64,000 nt of DNA from Histoplasma ohiense (GCA_017607445.1 JAEVHH010000001.1:558001-622000), one strand, 5' to 3'; counted from the first letter of the stretch, positions 1-12,124 are shown. Program-made: numbers and translations. Notes: generated by a model not told the origin, from the letters alone.

Positions 1-2374
1 TGAAACAAGAGGAAACAAGAGAAACAAATGAGTTCAACTGAACAAATCAAGATGGATAAATATAACTGAATGAAGAAGTATTCTCACTGTCATAAGAAGA
101 GTTATATTGTAAATGATTGTTGAATGTTATATCTCAAAAAGCACAATCAAGTTTGATAAGCAAAAAATCAACAATTTCAATTGTAGAAGCAGCTGCTGCA
201 TTGAGAATACAAACAACTAGACTGTGAAATAAATGGTTATTGATGATGAATATGTGGATGCTGACAGAAGTGAAATGGTTGATGATGTGGATGCTAGTGG
301 ATTCTGACACAGATGTAAACTTTGTGTCCCATGCCTGAGCATCAAAGTATTTCTTGAAGACAGAAGATAAATCAAAAGTAGTGAAAGCAGTTGATAATTA
401 TAAGATTAAGTTGTATGAACAATGAAGAGCTGCAATGAAGATTATTGATGATGAACATATTCTCTGAGAAGAATTCCACCATTTTGAAGAGGCTGATATT
501 AGTGAATATGACATAATTTTGAGCATGTTGTGGTTGGAAGCTGTGAATCCTGATATCAACTGAGTGTGAAGATGCTGAATCTATAGAAAAGCATCAAATA
601 TTAATCATATGCATCTGAATACTGCTAAAGAATTTGCAATACTAATTGATGATGGCAATATTATATTTACTGTCTTATCATTACAAGCTGCGAGTGCAGC
701 AACTGAGTCAAATATCTCAGATGATTATAAAGATTATCTTGATGTATTCTGAGAAGACATATCTGACACAGAACATGCATCTCATGATCATGCTATAGAT
801 CTCAAATCTGGTAAAAAACTCTCATATCAACTGATATATAACTTATCACCTCAAGAACTCTCTGTCCTCTGAGAATATATTGAAAAGATGTTAGAGAAGA
901 ATTGAATACATTCATTCAAAAGTCCAGCCAGCATGTCAGTATTATTTGCACTGAAGAAAGATGGAACTCTGTGTCTTTGCAGAAATTATCAAGAATTGAA
1001 TGAAATAATGATCAAGAATTGATACTCACTGCTCTTAATAAGTGAAATACTTGATAGATTAGCAGATGTCAAAATATATATGCAGCTGAACCTTAGAGAC
1101 ACATATTATAGAATTCACATACAAGCAGAGAATGAATGAAAAACAGCATTTTGAACACAATATGAATATTTTGAATATCTAATCTTATCTTTTGAGCTAA
1201 CCAATGCTTCTGCAATCTTTCAATCTTATATCAACAAAGCCCTCAGCAATCTTTTAGACATATATTGTGTGGCTTATCTTGACAATATTGTAATCTATTC
1301 AAACATGCTTGATGAGCATGTCGTCCATGTTAAGAATGTGCTGGAATGGTTAAGATGTTGGAGACTATATGCCAAACTTAGTAAGTGTATGTTCCATGCA
1401 ATAGAAATTGGATTTTTGAGTTTTGTGGTTACCACACAGAGCATTACTGTTGAGAAACACTGCATCAACACAATTCTAGATTGATCAGAACTGTGAACTA
1501 TAAATAAATTGCAAATATTTCTAGAATTCATCAATTTCTATTGTTGATTCATATACAAGTTCTTGATAATAACAGCACCTCTGACTGAATTGTTAAAAGG
1601 TTACAAAATGAAAAGAGAGAAGAATAATACATCTATTCAGTTAGACAAAAACTGCAAGCATGCAATTTTGCAGTTAAAAGAATGCTTTACAAAAGCATCA
1701 TTGTTGATTCATTTTGATCTGCAGTGAAAACTTCATATAGAAATGGATGGATCTGATGTTGCAATCACTGCAGTAATATTACAATTAATGAATGATGATC
1801 ACTGACATCTGATTGTGTTTTGATCTAGAAAGCTCACAGAAACAGAAAGATGTTATCAAACATATGATTTAGAAATGTTGCTGATTGTAGAAGCTTTCAG
1901 ACAATGATGTCACTACTTATATGATAGCAGACATTCAATAACTGTTTTATCTGATCATGCCAATCTCTGATGCTTCATGACAACAAAGCAGTTAAATAAA
2001 TATCAGATTCATTGAATGAAAATGCTCTGAGTATTCAATTTTGAAATAAAGCATCATTCTGAGAAAAATAATCCTGCAGATGCATCAAGTCATTGCTCAG
2101 ATTTTATAAAATATATAACTCTTTTGACAGAGCTCTCTACTCTGCAAGAGAAGCTGCATAAGAGAATCTTTAAGTCACTAAAGACAAAAGAAAATACAAA
2201 GTTAAATAGACTGGCTGTGTGACCATGTATGGAACTGGGACTAAATATTTCTCCAGTTCCATTATCAAATTTCTTAGTTCTGGTCCCATATAGTGTTTAT
2301 TAAATTAGTCACTTTACACTGTTTATATTATAAATCTAGTCCCAGGTCATGTTCTTCTTATAAATTACTGATTC

Positions 2375-2421
2375 TGGTCCCATTTGGTCCCATTTTGTTC
2401 AAATGGGACCAAATGGGACCA
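2375..2421. repeat. Perfect 21-bp inverted repeat with 5-nt loop
   Basis: The arms at 2375-2395 and 2401-2421 are exact reverse complements, each holding two GGTCCCATTT-type units, with TGTTC between them. The palindrome lies inside the left subterminal part of the TIR element and is built from the motif scattered through both ends of it, so it may be a transposase-binding or cruciform site. Confidence 0.85.
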
Positions 2422-2534
2422 TGATTTACCCTATATAGATGATATAATGCTATGAGCGTTACCAAAAATCATTACCTATCAAAAGAAGTTTAGTGTATTT
2501 ATGCTCTAGTTCTATTTTGAACTAGTAATGATAG

Positions 2535-3165
2535 TGATAGATAGATTCGCCGCGGTTGATAGGTTGGCAGCGATAGATTAGCAGCGATAGATTAGCAGCG
2601 ATAGATTGGCAGCGATAGATTAGCAGCGATAGATTAGCAGCGATAGATAAATTGGCAGCGATAGATAGATTCGCCGCGGTAGATAGGTTGGCAGCGATAG
2701 ATTAGCAGCGATAGATTGGCTGTGATAGCTTAGCAGCGAGGGATAGCTTAGCAGTGAGGGATAGATTGGCAGCGGCGATAGATTAGCAGCGATAGATAGA
2801 TTAGCAGCGATAGATAGATTGACAGCAGCGATAGATTAGCAGCGATAGATAGATTGGCAGTGGTAGATAAATTGGCAGCGATAGATAGGTTGGCAGCGAT
2901 AGATAGGTTGGCAGCGATAGATAGGTTGGCAGCGATAGCTTAGCAGCGAGGGATAGCTTGCAGCAATAGATAGGTTGGCAGCGATAGCTTAGCAGCGAGG
3001 GATAGCTTGCAGCAATAGATAGGTTGGCAGCGATAGCTTAGCAGTGAGGGATAGCTTAGCAGTGAGGGATAGCTTAGCAGCGAGGGATAGCTTAGCAGCA
3101 GCGATAGATTAGCAGCAGTAGATAGATTGGCAGAGGCAAATTGGTTGACAGCACTAGATAGAGGT
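2535..3165. repeat. Satellite-like tandem array, 14-bp core unit
   Basis: About 630 bp of repeats of the core GCAGCGATAGATTA, with longer variants containing GATAGATA and a GCGAGGGATAGCTT variant that dominates 2925-3090. Open frames across it (for example minus 2940-3179, a Leu-Ser-Tyr-Pro-Ser repeat) are translations of the repeat and not genes. Many units retain CG, in contrast to the surrounding element. Confidence 0.9.
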
Positions 3166-5200
3166 GATATCTCCACCAATCATATCATCAGATTGATATC
3201 TAAGATATGTATTATATAATCATCAGAACAGGACCAAACCTCAGTCAAAATCATAGTCAGTCCCAGATCATGTTCTTATTTTTGATAGTCAGTCACTTTA
3301 CATGAAATATCAAGATTTATTAGTCCCATTTCACTCATGTTCTAATAATTCTAGTCACTTTACACTCCCATTCTGATCCTGGTCCCACTGAAAATCACGC
3401 CAAGAAATGGACTGGGACCAAACCAAACCAAATCAAACATGAAATTCATGGTCCCACTGATCAGTCTAAAGTTAAATCAATGTATCAAGATGATGTGAAA
3501 AGATCTGCAAGCTAATGAAAATTATTGAGTGAAAAAGTTTATAGTTATCAATGATAACAATCTCTGCAGAATAAAGAACACATCTGCAAATGAGAATAAG
3601 ATCACAAACATTACAGAGTTAGATCTAAAAACTCTAGTGTCACAGATTCTAACTGTCAAAATATTTGAATTTGAGACAGTCTATCATGAAAAGATAGCTG
3701 AATCTATCATCAAACTCTTACTGCAGATTCAGAATAGAGACATCAGTACATCTGAACTTCACAGAAGACTAGAGATGAATGATACAAGTATAGATAATCA
3801 TTCAATCTGAGCAGTAGATAAAAATGATCTGCTCAGAAAAGATGATAAAGTCTACATACTGCAAGACAAAACTGTAAGACATGAAATAATGAAAATGAAT
3901 TATGATGATTCTCAAGATAGCCATTTTGAATGTGACAAAATCATCAAAGCAATCAGATACAAATACTTGTGACATAGTATGAGTGATGAGATTTCAGAAT
4001 ATGTGAGAACTTGTGATATTTGTCAACATATCAAGATACCACAGCACAAGCTGTACAGATTGCTACAATCACATTCAGTGTTAGATAAAAAATGACATAC
4101 AATTAGCATGGATTTTATTGAAGATCTGTCAGATAATAAAAAGAGAAGTCAAATCTATAATATTATTATCATATTTGTTGATTTATTCATCAAATGAGTC
4201 ATAATTGTGCCCACATCTTCAGAGCTAGATGCAGAAGAACTTACAGATATTATTGTATGAAGAATTACAAAGAACTTTGATCTATCTACAAACATTATTA
4301 ACAATCAAAATTTATTAATAAATAGCAAGTTTTGATTGATATTATATTACCTGCTTCATATCTGACAAAAATTATCAACAGCTTTCCACCTGCAAACCGA
4401 CAGTCAGACAGAATGATTGAATCAGATGATTGAACATTATCTTCACATATATTGCAGCTATCAACAAGATAATTGGATAGAATGAATTCTTCTGATGCAA
4501 TGAGTATATAACAATGTCTTTCACACATTGATAAAAATGACACTATCTGAAGTGATGATCAGTCAATCAACTGAACTTCATATAGACATGAAACCTTCAA
4601 ACACAGGCATGTCAAAATCAGCAATGAAACAAATGAAACAGATGAAGTAAGCAGAGAACAAGATCTGAGAATATCTGAATACTGTCAAAGCAGCTGAGAA
4701 AAAGTATTATGATCAGTGTCATATATCAAAAAGCTTTAAGATAGAGAATTGAATAATGCTGTATGCAAAAAATATATCCACCTTGCAGCTCTCACTCAAA
4801 CTAGATCATCAATTTTTGAGTCTCTTTCAAATAATTGATATTCACAGTACACAGATGTACAAACTGAAACTCATACTGTAATATAAAGAAATTCATTTCA
4901 TATTTCATATTTTTCTTCTCAAATCATATCACACACACAACAGACAAATCCTGCAAGCAGAATTAATAATTATAGATGTGCAAGAGAAATGAAAAGTTGA
5001 AGCTATATTAGACAAGCATCAGTACCACAGTCAAACACAATATCTTGTCAAATAGAAGAATTGTACAGACACAGATAATTTTTGAAAACTCAAGAAGAAC
5101 TTAATGAACAGTCAGAAATACTTGAAACAGTTTAATAAAATCTATCAGAAATCAGTCAGTAAATGAAAATGAAGAAGACAACAATGACTGCTGAATATAT

Positions 5201-6344
5201 TTATTTCACTCAGAAATTAAAAAACAGATCTGTCTCAGCTTGATCAGTGTTATTCAAAAAATTGTCATCAAAACAAATCTGCTTATTATCTCAGATTTTC
5301 TCAACTGACAAAGCACAACATTTCAACAATGACTTGAGAGCTGCAATCAGTGATGTAATCATCAGAATCTCATCAATCATCATTTCAATCAAAGTCTCAG
5401 AAGAATCATCTTGTTGAATCTCACAGATCTTCACAGTAAAGAATTTAATCATTACAGTCACAGCACTCTGCAAAACATTAACATTCAAAACATTCACATC
5501 AGCAACAATTAGATTCTCAGCAGTATTGATAACCATCTGAGTCAATTCAACAGCATCTGCTGACATCTAATACAAGTTAATATTATATACTATAAAACAT
5601 CTGAATAATAACTTATCAGAATACAAGTATGCTTCATCACCAAGCAGTGCTTGCATTTTTTACATCAATTCTCAGCAGACTCACAATGATGGCAGGGAAA
5701 CATTGTCAAATGTCAAATACAACAACAGCAATACACTGCTGCATTTCTTTCTAACACTTCAACAGAATCATTCACTTTCTCATCTTCATCTACATTATCA
5801 GTCAACTCAAATAACACACTAAGATCTTGACTCAGTGAGAATGATACTGATGTAATAGCAGAACACAAAAACACATTTTCTGAAACACTACTATAATCAA
5901 ATACCACACTCTGCTGTGACAACAGATCATCAGAATTCATATAGAATTCTAGAATTTCATCTGTATTCTTATAAATCTGCACATCAAATACAAACCTCAC
6001 AACAACAGTTTGATACATGACAAATCTCTCATCTGAAACTTCATTGAAGAGCAGCATCTCATGAAATTCATCAGTCAAAGATTGACTGATTTCATGAAAG
6101 TGCTCAGACATCTATAACTCATTAGTATTCATAACAATCTTAGTTTAAGAAAACTTACAGCAGCACAACTTCTATTTGATATATGACAGATATGATAGTA
6201 TATTCATTTATTATTCACAAAGCAAGAATATACTGGAGGGTTCTGCAATCTTTTCAGACAATTCAAGCAAATGCTTTTGATGACAGACAGTATATCATTC
6301 TTCATAGACTTCAAATCAGCAACAGAAACAACTGATTCTGACAT
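5201..6344 (-). pseudogene. GyA-1 opposite-strand spliced gene (aORF), decayed
   Basis: Copy of the three-exon antisense gene described in full at 16708-17858. Exon 1 6344-6159, intron 47 bp, exon 2 from 6111, exon 3 5566-5201 ending in TAA. Exon 3 has the same 366-nt length as in other copies. The intron 2 donor is mutated (GA for GT, about 5617) and the intron is a few bases shorter. At the codon that is TGA in several other copies of exon 3 this copy has TGT (Cys), which points to an ancestral Arg codon. Exon 2 has a TGA or similar stop after the CCCC cluster. The product would be Cys/His-rich, of unknown function. Confidence 0.7.
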
Positions 6345-6887
6345 TCTATTATAATCTTAAATTAGTACCAAGGCCTTATTCAAAGAAGAAGGAGAAGCAA
6401 AAGCAATAAGAAAGAAAAACAGATATTGAAGATTGAAATCAATATTGCAATGTTGATCAAAAAGATTGCAACAACACAAAACTCAACCCAAAATGAAAAA
6501 CACAATCACACAATCAAAACTTCAAATTTCACAATAAAAATTGCATAGAAGAATACAGTGTACTTTGCTTGATAAATTGATGTATTCTTTTTAAATAAAA
6601 AATCATTGATGATGATGGTGGTGATGATTTCATTAGAGTATGATTTTTGATGTAAAAGTTAAAGAAAAGAGGTTCAGAAGTTGTGTCTAAATCATGATTG
6701 AACTGCAATAACACTGAAGATGGAAAAACATTCTTTCAAAACAGCAGCACTTCAGAATTAATCTCAACAATTAATTCAGCTCAATCCTGCAAACTTTATA
6801 CAATATCAATCATGTAGCACATATTACAAACTTCACATATTGCAATAAAAAGCTCTGAAGATCAGGTCTTTGAAGAAGAAAGATAAT

Positions 6888-7158
6888 TGTAATAGATGCA
6901 ACAGAGATATCTATATTAGAAAATAGCTATATGATGATAGAAGAACACCAAACACATCAGAATTAATAAAAATGAATATAGCACACAGCATTATAGATGA
7001 CTGTAGAGTGTGATGATTGTCTATATAATGCTCACTGATATCTGTAGATATTAGAAGATCAGTAATTAGCTTTGAATAATACAGATTGCTACCTTCTTAA
7101 CATTCTATATATGTACTTCACACTACTCTTATAATTATATCTAGAACTATCTCTTACA
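6888..7158 (+). repeat. GyA-1 3' LTR (271 bp)
   Basis: Begins TGTAATAGATGC and ends CTCTTACA. It is collinear with the eight other GyA LTR copies in the window, all 271 bp long. It forms the right end of GyA-1. The following 5 bases (CCAAT) should be the target duplication, but the partner lies outside the window. Confidence 0.92.
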
Positions 7159-9479
7159 CCAATCTACAGACTTCTGAGAAGCTTGGAATGTAACATGATG
7201 TGAAGAATGATAATATAGCTAGAACTGCTGCACAACAGGCAATGCAAAGATCACAGCAACTCAAAGAAGCTGTTGCTACTGCTGAAACCTCTGCAGCACT
7301 GACTGTTTCAATCATCAAAGCTTCCACAATATCAGCACTCAGTACTCCCTCAATGTGACAATTCTGACAATTCCAAGTAAACAACAACCACTGGATGAGC
7401 TTGATATGAATGCAAATGTTGTGTTTAAAACAGCATCTCAGAGTTGTATTCAAACTTTGAGAAAGAGATAGCTTTTCTATCAATGACAGCTGTAAGTATA
7501 TAACTAGTGATGATAAAACTTCTGTTAATTTCTGTCAACTTTTGACAACTTCTGAGTGAATCAGATTTTATACTTGCATTCAACAGTGAATGAAAAAGCC
7601 TTCATCATTAGAGCTAGATGTGTTATTCACTTATATCATTCACTATAACTTCAACTTTATCTCTCTTTTTTTCCTCTTTACTTCTCCAACCTTCACAACA
7701 TTATTGCAGAGATCATACACCTCATCAATTATTATAAAATCATCAAATCAGAGTAGTCAGTTATGTTATTTCTGATGATAAAGAAGAAATGATATGAACA
7801 CTAATCTGTTGATATAGAGCAGATCCCTTAAAACTATTCAAAATGTTTTAAAATGATATCAACAAAATCAAATTTCTGGTTATGAAGACTCACTTTCAGC
7901 AACTTTATACAGAGACTCATGTCAATATCTGTGCTGGTTGTTTTTATCTTGAGAAGTATGATTCTGTTTGTAAATACATGATCTCAGCAGGTCATCTAAG
8001 CTGTGACATCTGCCATTTTCACAGACTCAAATGTTTTGCTGTATGTATACAAAATATTTCGTAATTTGAATGATATATGTCAACAACAAAGCAATAGATT
8101 TCTTCAGAAGAATATAGCTTTGTTGATTTCTATCTTCATTAAATTGCAGAGATCATATGCTGCAAGAAGATAGATGAAGCTGATTACTTCAGAGTTATAA
8201 AGAAATTTAAGAATATGTTGAAGACACTGAACAGAAGTATCATATTTCAGCAGATTATTAAGGTAAAGTCTTTTGTTGCTGATGAACTGAAGATAATTGT
8301 TAGATGTGATACAGATATTCATCTGTTTGATGTGCAATATTTTTTCAAGCAGATGCTGCTCTCTGGTTTTCCACTTTGTGCAGCTCAAGTCTCTGATAGT
8401 AAAGAGGATACAGTTGTGATTGATGACTAAGATATTCAAACAATGAATAATAGTCATTGTTCATCATTGTGATATAAGTTGTTTCTCTTTCTTTCTTTAT
8501 TTTTTCTTTTGTTTTAGTTGAGATTCAATCAATAAAGAAAACAGTCTTTGATCTTTTCATATCTTCAAACTGACTCTCATTATATGTAGAAACTTGTAAA
8601 AATTGTGAAATCTTCTGTAGATTTCAGTGAATTTTTATAAAGTTCTGTTACTATCTGCAATAAATGTCTGTGAATTCCTTCACTCTTCTGCAAAGTTCTG
8701 TCAACTTGATATATTTCGAACCAACAAGCAAACTGTATACAGAAATTATTTCCTTGCATGAAACTGGTCATTGAAACTACTGAATAATCACTAGAAGGTA
8801 ATTAGACTGATATGTAGATACTAGGCTTTTGACTGTTCATCAATCTTCCACAACCTGAGATGTGGCTGTAACAGATTCTGGGTTGGTACAAATATTAGAT
8901 GACAGTTGTTAGTTCACAAGAATTCAAATCCACAAATTGAGAGATTTGCCACTGAATATGGAAAAAAATGAGGATAATTGAGAGCCAATCATTGACTGCA
9001 CACAGAAACTCTCAAAACACATATCTCTGTCATCTCTTTCATACATCTAGAAGCTCATCATACCCCCACACTCATACTCTGCACACTCATACAGTCTGCC
9101 AATTTTTTTGACTTTTCAAGATTCAACAATGATTCTCTGAATTTGCCTTGAAACTGTAAAACTTTTCTCAGAATGACATGTTTATGAAAGTACAACTTTC
9201 TCAATTGCTGCTGGTATTCGACCAAGTGGTTGCCACACATCTAGTACAGTACATCTGTGGCCATGGCGGGCTCGTTGACTTGGAAATGGTTCAATGCGCG
9301 CTGTACGGCACTCTAACCAAATCCAGCATGCACATTCTTTTTTTGCAACAACCGGGAGCTGACCTGGACCGGGGGCACTATCAATGCCATTGGTAGCTTC
9401 ATTCATAAATCCTGTGGTCCAGTACACAAGACATTCTCATTGGGCAATGCAGGATTGAATATATGCGTCATTCAGGCCG
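7159..9479. other. Flanking AT-rich DNA with weak decayed coding traces
   Basis: No transposon family of this window matches here. 7180-7500 reads as an Ala/Gln-rich stretch on the plus strand interrupted by TGA, with a 109-codon open frame on the minus strand. I cannot tell which, if either, was coding. 7500-7880 and 8460-9480 contain only short chance frames. CG dinucleotides are rare, as in the repeats, so this may be an older unrecognised repeat and not unique host DNA. Confidence 0.4.
7882..8430 (+). pseudogene. Possible decayed two-exon gene, not recognised
   Basis: 7882-8043 reads 54 codons with six regularly placed Cys and several His (motifs CAGC and CDICHFHRLKC), then reaches GTATGT at about 8044, a good fungal splice donor. 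Acceptor-like TTCTTCAG (8109) and TTGCAG (8149) follow. From about 8150 a 93-codon frame runs to TAA at 8428-8430, ending in an acidic SDSKEDTVVIDD. I do not recognise a domain. The minus strand also has a 117-codon frame over 8104-8457, so the coding strand is not certain. No long uninterrupted gene is present. Confidence 0.3.
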
Positions 9480-9855
9480 CGCATGAGCTCTTTCGCTTGA
9501 TCGATTGCAAATCGCTTCCACGCCAAGGAATGCTGGGTGGCATTAAAGCACGTCCTACGCTACGTCAAGAAAACGAAGGATCACAGAATTCTGTACATGA
9601 AGGAGATAATTGAGGGGCTCAGTCCTGTAGCGTACAAGGACTCAGATTTGGCAGGGGCAGACCCCAAGTCAACTACGGGTCACATTATCCTGCTAAATGG
9701 ATCACCAATCTCGTGGCGAACGGCAGACCTCAGTTGCAAAATCGACCACTGAAGCGGAGTATATCGCGGCAAGTGAGGCAGCGTGCGAAGTAATCTGGTT
9801 GAATGACATGTTATATGATGCTGGATTGGTAGAGGGAAAAGCAAAGGTATGCTCG
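9480..9855 (+). pseudogene. pol: Ty1/Copia RNase H C-terminal fragment, one frameshift
   Basis: End of a Copia polyprotein. 9530-9740 reads ALKHVLRYVK...YKDSDLAG...STTGHIILLNGSPISWR, the Copia RNase H core with its Asp residues. A 1-nt shift near 9722-9730 then moves the frame to TSVAKSTTEAEYIAASEAACEVIWL (about 9733-9810). The rest of the element (gag, integrase, RT) is absent. Base composition is ordinary and CG-rich compared with neighbours, so it has escaped most of the mutation seen elsewhere, either because it is young or because it is single-copy. Confidence 0.85.
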
Positions 9856-10453
9856 TGTGAGAAATGATCTATCATATCAAGCATTGTGAGAAAGAATCTA
9901 TCATATCAAGCATTGTGAGAAGTGATCTATCATATCAAGCAAGGATCTTATTCTATCTCAATTTCGGAAACCGGATCACTGCTCCGATGTATACCAGCAC
10001 TGCCCCCATCATATGTTCAAGCATTCTTTTTCTTATAAATACTGCCTGGTTATCATGTAATTATTGGAGTTATTATAATCAATTCAATTTACTTATTCGA
10101 TATTCAGTATTTGGGTCAATATTCGGACTTTATCCAGTTCCAACAGTTATGAGCCCGGGTTAGCTATCTATCGCTATCTATTCAATTATATTGATATCTA
10201 TTCATACCGACCTCCTTATCACCAAAGATATCTATATCTATCTTGATATCTATTTGATTATACCTATCTATCCAATCTCACCGACCTCCTCATTGGTGAT
10301 GATTGCGGCATTATCTATATCTATCCGATTCTCATCGACCTATGTATCAGTGAGAGATAGTGGTGTATTCTATACCGATTATATCCATTCAATTCTATAT
10401 TGATTATCCATTCGATTCTATATCGATTTCACATCTATATACAACAACCAACA
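9856..10453 (+). repeat. Copia 3' LTR (approximate) with 29-bp direct repeats at its start
   Basis: Follows the RNase H end and a purine-rich stretch (about 9832-9848). It begins TGTGAG and ends CCAACA just before the TadA 5' end. The first 87 bp are three 29-bp units (9856, 9885, 9914), each starting TGTGAGAA and containing CTATCATATCAAGCA. The remainder holds many TCTAT/CGAT blocks and retains CG. No partner LTR is in the window, so the borders are estimates. Confidence 0.5.
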
Positions 10454-10606
10454 CATCCTTACAACTACCCACGAATGTAGAGGTACATTTGAATTTTCCA
10501 CTTTTCCAACTGTTTTTCATATAATTTTAACCCTTCAATTCATTCAATATCATCACACATTCTCTGCAATTACTCTACATGTGTGTACTGCACAGATTGA
10601 GTGATC

Positions 10607-12124
10607 ATGGAGCTCTCAACATCCTTTCATTCACTCAAGAATGTTGACACAGCCTACATCAGATCACTGAAGCTGAAGTCATCAGTTAATTTTGTTATTG
10701 AAAAGACTGATAAAAGATAGAGAAAGACTGTTACAATATCTTCTTCAGTTTTTAAAGAAATCAGTGACAGCATTCTCACAGTCATCTCTCAGCTGTAGAA
10801 GTAGTTTGAGAAGACTCAACAATAACAGAATCTACAGTAGAAGACTTTCATTAGATTGACAAAGATTTTGAACAGCTGAATTGAGAAGAAGAAACAGTCA
10901 ATCAGTCAGAACTTTGTTCAAATCTTTTGTGAAAGATTTATTATATATATGACAGCAGATCTGAGTGCAGCATCAATTCTGAAAGAGAATACTGTCTCAG
11001 ATATTCACTCACAGTCAAATTTAGCAAAGATAATTGTAAGAAAGTTAATTATCTGAGTGAGTATTGTACAGAAAAGAAAAAACTCTGTTCTCTCTGAAGC
11101 TATTTTTATCAAAACTGCAGCTTTCTCAACTGACAGAGCTAGTGAAATCAGCTCATAACTCAAGAACATCAGTCAGTCAAAAAGCTTCACAGAAAACACA
11201 AAATAACAGAAGAACTCACAAATTCTTATTACTCTTCAATCAGAGAAATGAATCACTCAGCTGCAGTCATATACTGTACAGCAGACAATCATTGCAAACA
11301 TTCAGAGAATGAGAAATATAGCTAATATATCAAAGATAAAGCTCATCAGAACAGATTGAGCAATTATATCAAATAACAGAGATATATATAATGCTCTGAT
11401 CATTGAGAAAACAGTGACTATTCTCTGTAAAGTTCTTAGCATCACAGAGATTCAGCTATCAGAGTGATGATACAATTATACTGTTTCAGAGATCTCAAAA
11501 TATATTCAGAACTGAGAAGAAACAAAAATTCTCACAAACAAAATAATTGAGAAAGAGATTCTAACTCAGACAAAGATAAAATCAGTGAGCTATCAACTCT
11601 CATAATATAAAGTGAATTTTAAGATAGAGAAAATTATATGAATTGTCTTCTTTCTCATCTCAGTGAAAGACTTCTCACTCTTCAATATCAGTGAGAGAGT
11701 CAGACTCATTGAGAAAAGGTCTCTGACAATGAGATATGACTCAGAATATCAGAGATACTATCATTCATCAAAATATATGCAACTGATGAGATGCTTCAAC
11801 TGCAGTAAGCTCACAAGTCAGCACAAGAGATCAATAAATATGAAATGCAAAAGAGCATCACAGTATATCAACTGCTGTCAACTCTACTCAGCTGAGTATC
11901 AGCACTGCTCTGCTGTACTCAGATATATAAACAGCATTCTCAGATGTCTAACTCAAAAGAAACTAGCAGCTGTTCATCATCTTGACAACAGATATCACAG
12001 AGATGCTCAGAAGCAGCAATCATCATCAGCACAGTCAGTATCAATAATCACAGTAATGATATCTACATCATTCATTCAGTCAACTCAGTCAATACAGCTC
12101 ACTGAGTTAGCACTCTGCAAATAA
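10607..12124 (+). pseudogene. TadA-A ORF1 (gag-like, zinc knuckle)
   Basis: 506 codons from ATG 10607 to TAA 12122-12124 with no net frameshift. TadA-B has an ORF1 of exactly the same length (41105-39588). Many in-frame TGA and TAG codons break it (for example where TadA-B/C read KRQRK). The C-terminal part (11663-12121) is open: a KDFSLFN..ERVRLIEKRSL block, then Cys-rich knuckles RCFNC...C...C..C...HC (about 11800-11915), as in nucleic-acid-binding ORF1 proteins of Tad1 elements. Presumed role is RNA binding in the LINE ribonucleoprotein. Confidence 0.75.

Larger units (their letters stand above)
2208..3467. mobile_element. Non-autonomous TIR DNA transposon (MITE-like) with internal satellite
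   Basis: 1,260-bp insertion in GyA-1 flanked by a perfect 10-bp target duplication, AAAGTTAAAT (2198-2207 and 3468-3477). Uninterrupted GyA copies have a single equivalent of this site. The ends are imperfect inverted repeats: AGACTG at the left and CAGTCT at the right, with further matches GTG.GACCATG inward. Subterminal regions carry many GGTCCCA/TGGGACC motifs on both strands. The centre is a 14-bp-based tandem array. No transposase is encoded. A 9-10 bp duplication would suit a Mutator-like element, but this is inference. It retains CG dinucleotides that the host element has lost, so it is younger than GyA-1. Confidence 0.75.
1..5187 (+). pseudogene. pol: GyA-1 gag-pol polyprotein, decayed
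   Basis: Retroelement polyprotein. Visible in order: the tail of gag with a degraded CCHC knuckle (about 75-115, His replaced by Tyr); the protease motif VDS at about 298-306; RT from about 740, where the conserved KNRYPLPLI-type block reads with TGA for Arg near 1014-1030; the RT active site at 1275-1286, now YLDN instead of YLDD; RNase H about 1735-2000; after the TIR element, integrase with an HHCC-type segment near 3960-4040; and a chromodomain near 4990-5130. The first apparent stop (TGA 5164-5166) is probably a mutated Arg codon, because sister copies show TGA, TAA and CAA there. The likely true stop is 5185-5187, 13 bp from the end of the opposite-strand gene. Confidence 0.85.
1..7158 (+). 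mobile_element. GyA-1: Ty3/Gypsy (chromovirus) LTR retrotransposon, 5' end outside window
   Basis: Decayed element on the plus strand. It holds the gag zinc knuckle, protease, RT, RNase H, integrase and chromodomain, then an opposite-strand gene, then the 3' LTR at 6888-7158. The order matches GyA-2 (15894-23018), which is complete. The 5' LTR and start of gag lie left of the window. A 1,260-bp TIR element is inserted at 2208-3467 and splits the RNase H/integrase linker. Reading frames are broken mainly by TGA codons at former Arg (CGA) or Trp (TGG) sites. Confidence 0.9.

Noticed and set aside
2535..3165. CRISPR-like array
   Set aside because: Units are contiguous short tandem repeats without unique spacers, in a eukaryotic transposon.
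2940..3179. Minus-strand 79-codon frame (Leu-Ser-Tyr-Pro repeats)
   Set aside because: It is a translation of the 14-bp tandem array with no independent coding sign.
8104..8457. Minus-strand 117-codon frame with faint BTB-like end
   Set aside because: No HSAVL-type core is visible and the plus strand is equally open, so no family call is justified.
9182..9427. Overlapping frames on both strands upstream of the Copia RNase H
   Set aside because: Neither matches Copia RT or integrase. The distance to RNase H is too short for a complete RT.
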